Source: Lachnoclostridium sp. UBA1175 (GTDB taxonomy: Bacteria > Bacillota > Clostridia > Lachnospirales > Lachnospiraceae). Taken from it: 64,000 bases of DNA. Shown piece by piece: positions 59,744 to 64,000 of this stretch. A model generated the notes under the pieces. The model ran no database searches and had not been told where the DNA came from. It saw only the letters and a list, made by a program, of their open reading frames with translations. Position 1 is the stretch's first letter. Every line of letters begins with the position of its first letter. Position numbers and translations under genes: made by a program. The DNA is taken from contig DBYX01000023.1 of NCBI GenBank assembly GCA_002311665.1, positions 62,001-126,000 of the forward strand, in the 5' to 3' direction.

Positions 59744-61954
59744 TTAGGTTCCGCCCTTTTCCGCTCCGGGGATGCTCTTTTCTATCTGCAGGTCGCCCGT
59801 TTCAAGAGTGTTTTTACCATTACTGTAAGAGGTGTTGCCCGCCGTTACGGTCACGCTGCCGAAGCCGCTTGCCGTCCACGGGAAAGCATCGCTTGATGCA
59901 ACAGCCTCGTTGGAGCCGTTACCCTTTACCTCGGTTACCGTATAAGAGCCCGACTTGATTCCGTTGAGGGTAATGCTCTTAGGAGGATCGCCTGCGGCAA
60001 AGGTCAGGCTTTCCCACTTGCCGGAGGGATATTCAGGTCCCATGATCTTAAACCAGAAGGTTCCCGCTTTAGTTCCCTCCAGCGTTTTCGTGATAACCAG
60101 GTTGCCGGGAAGAGGCGTTTCAGGAACATTCGCCTGCCCGTTTGTTAAGGCAATGGCATTGTCGTAGGAAACGGTCGTGACATTCGTCCACGAACCGCCC
60201 GAAGGCTTACGGTCAACCGTAATGGTTCCCGTTGCCGCACCCGCTATGGATATTCTAAAGGTATCGCTGTTTACCTGATACCCCGTCGGAGCAGTATACT
60301 CCTTAAAGTAGAAGGTTTGGGCGGCGCTCTTCAGATTAAACTTCAGGTTAAACTTACCGCTTGCGTTCGTGGTGAAGGAAGACGTGTTCGTCGCGTCGTT
60401 CACAAGCGTGGTACATGCTTCATTGCTATACAGGCGGAAGGTCGCGCCGCTGATCGGCGTGGAAGTATTCGTATCAAGATGCTTATATACCACAAATCCG
60501 ACCGGAACAGTCTTATTAACCGCGTTGATGGTATAGCTCTGTGTATCAAAATCAGTGGTTGAGAAGGTGTGTTCCCAAGCATACGGCTGGCCGGTGTTCG
60601 TATCGATGTTACTGAAGCCGTGTGGTGCTTTCGTTTCCACGACGCGCACCTTGCCCTCGTTATCCTCAGTAATCTCGATAGCCCCTTGCACGCCCGTAGA
60701 CTTATTATACGTACGGTAAACCCCAGTGGTATATTCCGAAATCTTATAATTCGTCGAAATCTTCCAAGCGTTCGCAGACTTTGACCACTCATACAGGGTG
60801 AACTCTGCACCGGAAAGCTTTGTACCGGTGCCGTCCTCGGTCTTGTTGATAATAATCTCGCCTTCGGCGTGTGTTGTATCCAAAGTGACCGCCATTTGGT
60901 ACATGGACTTTCCATAAGGGTTGTTATTGACCGAAACGCCGGTATTGCCAATGGCTTCAATCTGCCATACACTATCATACGGTGTATTAAAATGCGGGTT
61001 CGTAGAGTCCGCAAAACCCTCTCTCCACTCTGAAGCGGACGCAGTACCAAAGCCTCGTCCACGGGCATCCCAAAGGTATGGCGTCCAGTTTGAAGCACCC
61101 GTGCGAACGCTTCCCTTCCCTTTCTGCGTCTCCATGTCAAAGCCGAACAAATCAATTAGCTTCTGACGGGCGCGGTCATAGGAGTTATGGAGGACAGCCT
61201 TTGCCTCATTCCTGCGACTGTTCGCCTCGCTGGCATTCGGAATATTATAAGGATCGTCCTTAGACAGATAGAACAATGCTACCGCAGCATGGTCAATCCT
61301 CTTAATCGAGCCGGTCGAAAAAGAACCAGGTTCGGTCGGATTTCCAGCTTTTTCCGCTAACGAAAACAGTAAATCTCCGGCAACCGCCTTGTTGGTGCCG
61401 TAGTTCGCCTTGTTTACAAGATTGCCGACCTTGAAGTGCGCGTTATATTTCTCATTGTTACTGTGGTGCAGATGAATGATATCTCCCGTACCGTTATGAC
61501 GGAACATCGCATTTGAGCTGGTATACGGGTCGAAGATACCGCCGCCATAGGCAGCGTTCAAATAATAGGTATGTCCATGGTCATCATAGAAATAGTCATA
61601 CCCCATCGCCATCAGCGCGGTAATCACCATGCCGTAGCAGTCGTTCGTCGTGCCATTGATAACTGTCGGATGGTACGGCGTACCCGCAGTGACACGGCTG
61701 GCTGGGTCTGAATAGTACGTGTTATTCACGTAATAACCGCTCGCAGAGCCTCCCGCAGCAGAGTAGCCCCTTCCAACCATCGAGAGGAGCGTTTTCGCGT
61801 AGCACTTCCGGAATTCCTCTTCCGTGAAAGGATCCCCTTCCGCGGCAAGTGCTTTCGTGACGACAGGCTTCACCAGACCTGTTTCCGGCAGCACGCCGAA
61901 AACAAGCACCAAAGCCAACAATAAAGCAACTGTTCGTTTCAAAAAGACTTTCAT
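59744..61954 (-). CDS. SpaA-type adhesin with NlpC/P60-like N-terminal domain, C-terminally truncated
   Basis: 736 residues. Signal peptide (to about 34), then a cysteine peptidase-like domain of the NlpC/P60 or CHAP kind with Cys in NDCYGMVITALMAMG and His in RIDHAAVALFY. After it come at least three SpaA/Cna-B repeats (GEIIINKTEDGTGTKLSGAE; TVPVGFVVYKHLDTNTSTPI; NLVITKTLEGTKAGTFWFKI). The frame ends LQIEKSIPGAEKGGT, which is the first third of the next repeat, and no sortase signal or membrane helix follows. A 3' truncation is clear. The secreted product would not be anchored. Confidence 0.85.
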   Translation of the reverse strand: MKVFLKRTVALLLALVLVFGVLPETGLVKPVVTKALAAEGDPFTEEEFRKCYAKTLLSMVGRGYSAAGGSASGYYVNNTYYSDPASRVTAGTPYHPTVINGTTNDCYGMVITALMAMGYDYFYDDHGHTYYLNAAYGGGIFDPYTSSNAMFRHNGTGDIIHLHHSNNEKYNAHFKVGNLVNKANYGTNKAVAGDLLFSLAEKAGNPTEPGSFSTGSIKRIDHAAVALFYLSKDDPYNIPNASEANSRRNEAKAVLHNSYDRARQKLIDLFGFDMETQKGKGSVRTGASNWTPYLWDARGRGFGTASASEWREGFADSTNPHFNTPYDSVWQIEAIGNTGVSVNNNPYGKSMYQMAVTLDTTHAEGEIIINKTEDGTGTKLSGAEFTLYEWSKSANAWKISTNYKISEYTTGVYRTYNKSTGVQGAIEITEDNEGKVRVVETKAPHGFSNIDTNTGQPYAWEHTFSTTDFDTQSYTINAVNKTVPVGFVVYKHLDTNTSTPISGATFRLYSNEACTTLVNDATNTSSFTTNASGKFNLKFNLKSAAQTFYFKEYTAPTGYQVNSDTFRISIAGAATGTITVDRKPSGGSWTNVTTVSYDNAIALTNGQANVPETPLPGNLVITKTLEGTKAGTFWFKIMGPEYPSGKWESLTFAAGDPPKSITLNGIKSGSYTVTEVKGNGSNEAVASSDAFPWTASGFGSVTVTAGNTSYSNGKNTLETGDLQIEKSIPGAEKGGT

Positions 61955-62008
61955 GTTACCCTTCTTTCCAAAATTGATTTTCCTCTATCGCAAGCGCACC
62001 ATGCGCTT

Positions 62009-63256
62009 TCACTCTAATCCATCCGGGAGATATATCTTTTGTACACTTGAATGCGACATAATCGCACAGTACTGATAACTAGTTCCGTTATACCACTCAA
62101 CAACCGTCATAACACCAACGTCAACACCATCATAGGGTTCGCTATTCGTTAGCATGTTTGCATTATGCGCCGGAGAATTGTACCAGTTATTGAACAGTCT
62201 CTGTGCAATGTCAGAGGCATTCGCAGGGGAGGAATATCCACCATAAATACCAGTACCAATCTGACCTCCTTCATGATTCGCCGTACCCTCCATACAACAC
62301 TTCTTTGCCACACGAAGTCCCTTTTGTGTCAGGTAATTACCCATCCCCGCGCCAAAGGTCGGCAACTGGTCCGCCGGCGTTTTGGCAGGATCATGATGAT
62401 ACGTGTAGGGATTTTCAAACTTTCTAATTCCGTTCTGCGCACGATACGCATTCACCTTCTCCATCAGAAGCTGAGCGACATCCGTCCGCTCACGAGGCTC
62501 TGCCCATACGGGCTCAATGTAGGTTTTACTGAGGTGATCCTCCCACACAAGCGCAGTACCACTTCCCCACTGTATTTCATCGACATAACCAGAAGACGTA
62601 CCCTCGATATTACGACGAATCACAACAACTGTATCGCCCCGCTTTTTACCCTGGTTATCGATTTTCTGCATCCGGTGAGGGTTCGTCGAATAATACACGT
62701 CACGATCGTAAACATAGAAATCGTCGACTGCAATCCACATGGTAATCGGCTGCTCCACGACAACCTCCGTCGGTGTCGGAGCGTTGGTCGGTGTATTCGT
62801 CGGAGCCTTTGTCGGTTCTTTCGTCGGTTCCTTCGTCGGAACCGGAGTAACCGTGTTTGTCGGCTCTTTTGTTGGTTTCTTCGTCGGCTCCGGAGTCGCC
62901 GTATTGGTCGGAACAGGCGTAGGGCTGTCCGTAGGAAGAGGCTCTTCCGTCGGAGTCGGCCCCTCGGTCGGTTCCGGCGTGGGTTCCTCCGTTGGAGAAG
63001 GAGTTACCTCTTCGGTAGGAGTCGGCGTAGGGCTGTCCGTGGGAACAGGCGTTTCCGTAGGAGACGGTTCCGGTGTCGGGGTTACCGACGGAGGAAGCGT
63101 TGGGGTCTCCGTGGTTAACGCGATTTCCGTAGGAACAGGAGTGGCCGTCACATTGCCGGGGCTCGTCCCAAAAATCTTCGGACCGAACACAATAAGGCAC
63201 ATTATCAGCGCCAGCGCCGCTAAAAGGGATATTGTGATGATGAGTTTTGTTTTCAT
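62009..63256 (-). CDS. CAP/SCP-domain secreted protein with Pro/Thr/Glu-rich stalk
   Basis: 415 residues. The N-terminal membrane helix or uncleaved signal (KLIITISLLAALALIMCLIV) is followed by a stalk of about 130 residues made of Pro, Thr, Glu and Ser repeats. A C-terminal CAP domain follows: LLMEKVNAYRAQNGIRKFEN, the HEGG segment in GTANHEGGQ, and WYNSPAHNANML. CAP proteins are widespread secreted factors of unclear action. AAGGAGG lies 5 nt before the ATG at 63256. Its gene shares strand with the adhesin and lies 54 bp from it. Confidence 0.88.
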   Translation of the reverse strand: MKTKLIITISLLAALALIMCLIVFGPKIFGTSPGNVTATPVPTEIALTTETPTLPPSVTPTPEPSPTETPVPTDSPTPTPTEEVTPSPTEEPTPEPTEGPTPTEEPLPTDSPTPVPTNTATPEPTKKPTKEPTNTVTPVPTKEPTKEPTKAPTNTPTNAPTPTEVVVEQPITMWIAVDDFYVYDRDVYYSTNPHRMQKIDNQGKKRGDTVVVIRRNIEGTSSGYVDEIQWGSGTALVWEDHLSKTYIEPVWAEPRERTDVAQLLMEKVNAYRAQNGIRKFENPYTYHHDPAKTPADQLPTFGAGMGNYLTQKGLRVAKKCCMEGTANHEGGQIGTGIYGGYSSPANASDIAQRLFNNWYNSPAHNANMLTNSEPYDGVDVGVMTVVEWYNGTSYQYCAIMSHSSVQKIYLPDGLE

Positions 63257-63292
63257 GATGACCTCCTTGAAGCGAAACATATTATTGAAAAC

Positions 63293-63348
63293 AGCGATTG
63301 AAACAGACTAACCTGCCTTGCCAGCAGTCGTTAGCCGTCTCAATCGCT
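63293..63348 (-). terminator. Terminator-like hairpin between VanZ-like and CAP genes
   Basis: AGCGATTGA (63293-63301) pairs with TCAATCGCT (63340-63348), extended by CTAAC/GTTAG; on the minus strand GTTTTC follows. Confidence 0.5.
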
Positions 63349-63394
63349 GAAACACTTTTCGTAAACATTCATGCACTTTTCTTGGGCGCTCATT

Positions 63395-63991
63395 TCACGT
63401 CTTTTCTCTCCGCCCGTTCGCTATCAAGAGAAAGACTCCTGCCGCGAGGGCAACTCCGGCCGTATTCAATATCACATCGTCAATGTCAAACGCTCTACCG
63501 ATGATCGGCTGAAGCAGTTCGATAATCACGGAACACAGAAAACCGTCCACTACCGTTCGAAGCCAACTCTTACGCTTTGTCGCCAGCAGATACAGCACTC
63601 CAAACGGAAGGTACATCAAGAAGTTGACAATCCTTTCCGAATTTCGGAGGTACGTTTCCGGGTTCGGTCGGAAATCATAATTCCATTCGAAGAAATAGAA
63701 TTCCATTCCACTTTCCGAACGATACAGAATCCAATACCACAGCACGCTGATGAAATCAATGAACAACAGCATGCAGAGCAGCCCGCAGAGATAACATACG
63801 AATACGGACTTCCAAAACTTTTGCGCCGTCGGTATCTCCTTCTTTCGAAGCCATATGAACCAAAACAGAACGCCCGCAAGAATTGCTAATGGAAGGCTCT
63901 GCAGGAAACACCCCGGATAAGTGTCAAAAAAGAAATATTGAAATGTCATGTTTTTCGGAAATAACACCTCTCCCACCCCATTTCTGTTCAC
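63395..63991 (-). CDS. VanZ-like membrane protein
   Basis: 198 residues if the GTG at 63991 is used, 184 from the ATG at 63949 (MTFQYFFFDT). It has about five membrane helices. NFLMYLPFGVLYLLATKRKS and SVIIELLQPIIGRAFDIDDV then ILNTAG are the VanZ signature blocks. Relatives protect against teicoplanin or lipoglycopeptides; the function here is unknown. The start is uncertain because the window ends just upstream. Confidence 0.82.
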   Translation of the reverse strand: MNRNGVGEVLFPKNMTFQYFFFDTYPGCFLQSLPLAILAGVLFWFIWLRKKEIPTAQKFWKSVFVCYLCGLLCMLLFIDFISVLWYWILYRSESGMEFYFFEWNYDFRPNPETYLRNSERIVNFLMYLPFGVLYLLATKRKSWLRTVVDGFLCSVIIELLQPIIGRAFDIDDVILNTAGVALAAGVFLLIANGRREKT

Positions 63992-64000
63992 GTTAATTTC

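Noticed and set aside
62700..63200. Minus-strand 166-codon and plus-strand 190-codon frames in the CAP stalk
   Set aside because: Both are alternative-frame readings of the low-complexity Pro/Thr/Glu repeat.

Overview
The window looks like chromosome of a Gram-positive, low- to mid-GC anaerobe of the Clostridia, probably Lachnospiraceae. Supporting signs are strong AGGAGG ribosome-binding sites, sigma-A promoters close to TTGACA-17-TATAAT, a perfect CIRCE element, a LiaF-like three-component system, a surface protein with an SPRTG sortase signal, many Pro/Thr-rich envelope proteins, and a Tn916-type integrase/excisionase pair. Species cannot be fixed from the sequence alone.

Layout. 1-8.1 kb: redox and stress genes: an aldo/keto reductase with a TetR regulator, a tautomerase/Cys-rich/HD-domain cluster, thioredoxin followed by a tcdA fragment, a rhodanese-TtcA-like protein, an internally deleted aldo/keto reductase, flavodoxin divergent from LysR, and a CIRCE-controlled Hsp20. 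8.6-16.1 kb: translation genes on the minus strand (rpmG-secE-nusG-rplK-rplA, then rplJ-rplL with an L10 leader and attenuator), with an ABC transporter between rplA and rplJ and no rpoB after rplL. 16.2-26 kb: moxR/DUF58/transglutaminase operon, zinc-ribbon membrane protein, M32 carboxypeptidase and a repeat-rich anchored surface protein. 26.3-33.6 kb: LiaF/S/R-like system, an ABC exporter of FtsX type behind two palindromes, and an ECF sigma factor with its probable anti-sigma partner.

33.7-46.1 kb: cytosolic 5'-nucleotidase, YczE-like membrane protein, Nudix hydrolase, then a gene-free stretch with two tandem copies of an apparent small-RNA transcription unit, each with its own -10 box, Spo0A-box-like element and terminator. 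A DUF2229 protein and upp diverge from matched promoters. A five-gene ABC-2 transporter plus two-component operon lies divergent from an ABC exporter. 46.2-54.8 kb: membrane Ser/Thr kinase, FxLYD lipoprotein-like protein, VanZ-like protein, two paralogous 146-residue HTH proteins around a shared palindrome, then two paralogous membrane metallophosphoesterases flanking a surface protein, and a low-molecular-weight tyrosine phosphatase.

54.8-64 kb: accessory region. A Tn916-like int/xis pair, SpoVG-like protein, XRE, WYL and ribbon-helix-helix regulators are followed by a truncated SpaA-type adhesin with an NlpC/P60-like head, a CAP-domain protein and a VanZ-like protein. The dominant themes are envelope stress sensing, cell-surface display and layered transcriptional control. 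The most unusual items are the tandem small-RNA pair near 36.5-36.9 kb and the matched palindrome/promoter pair near 48.8 and 49.4 kb.
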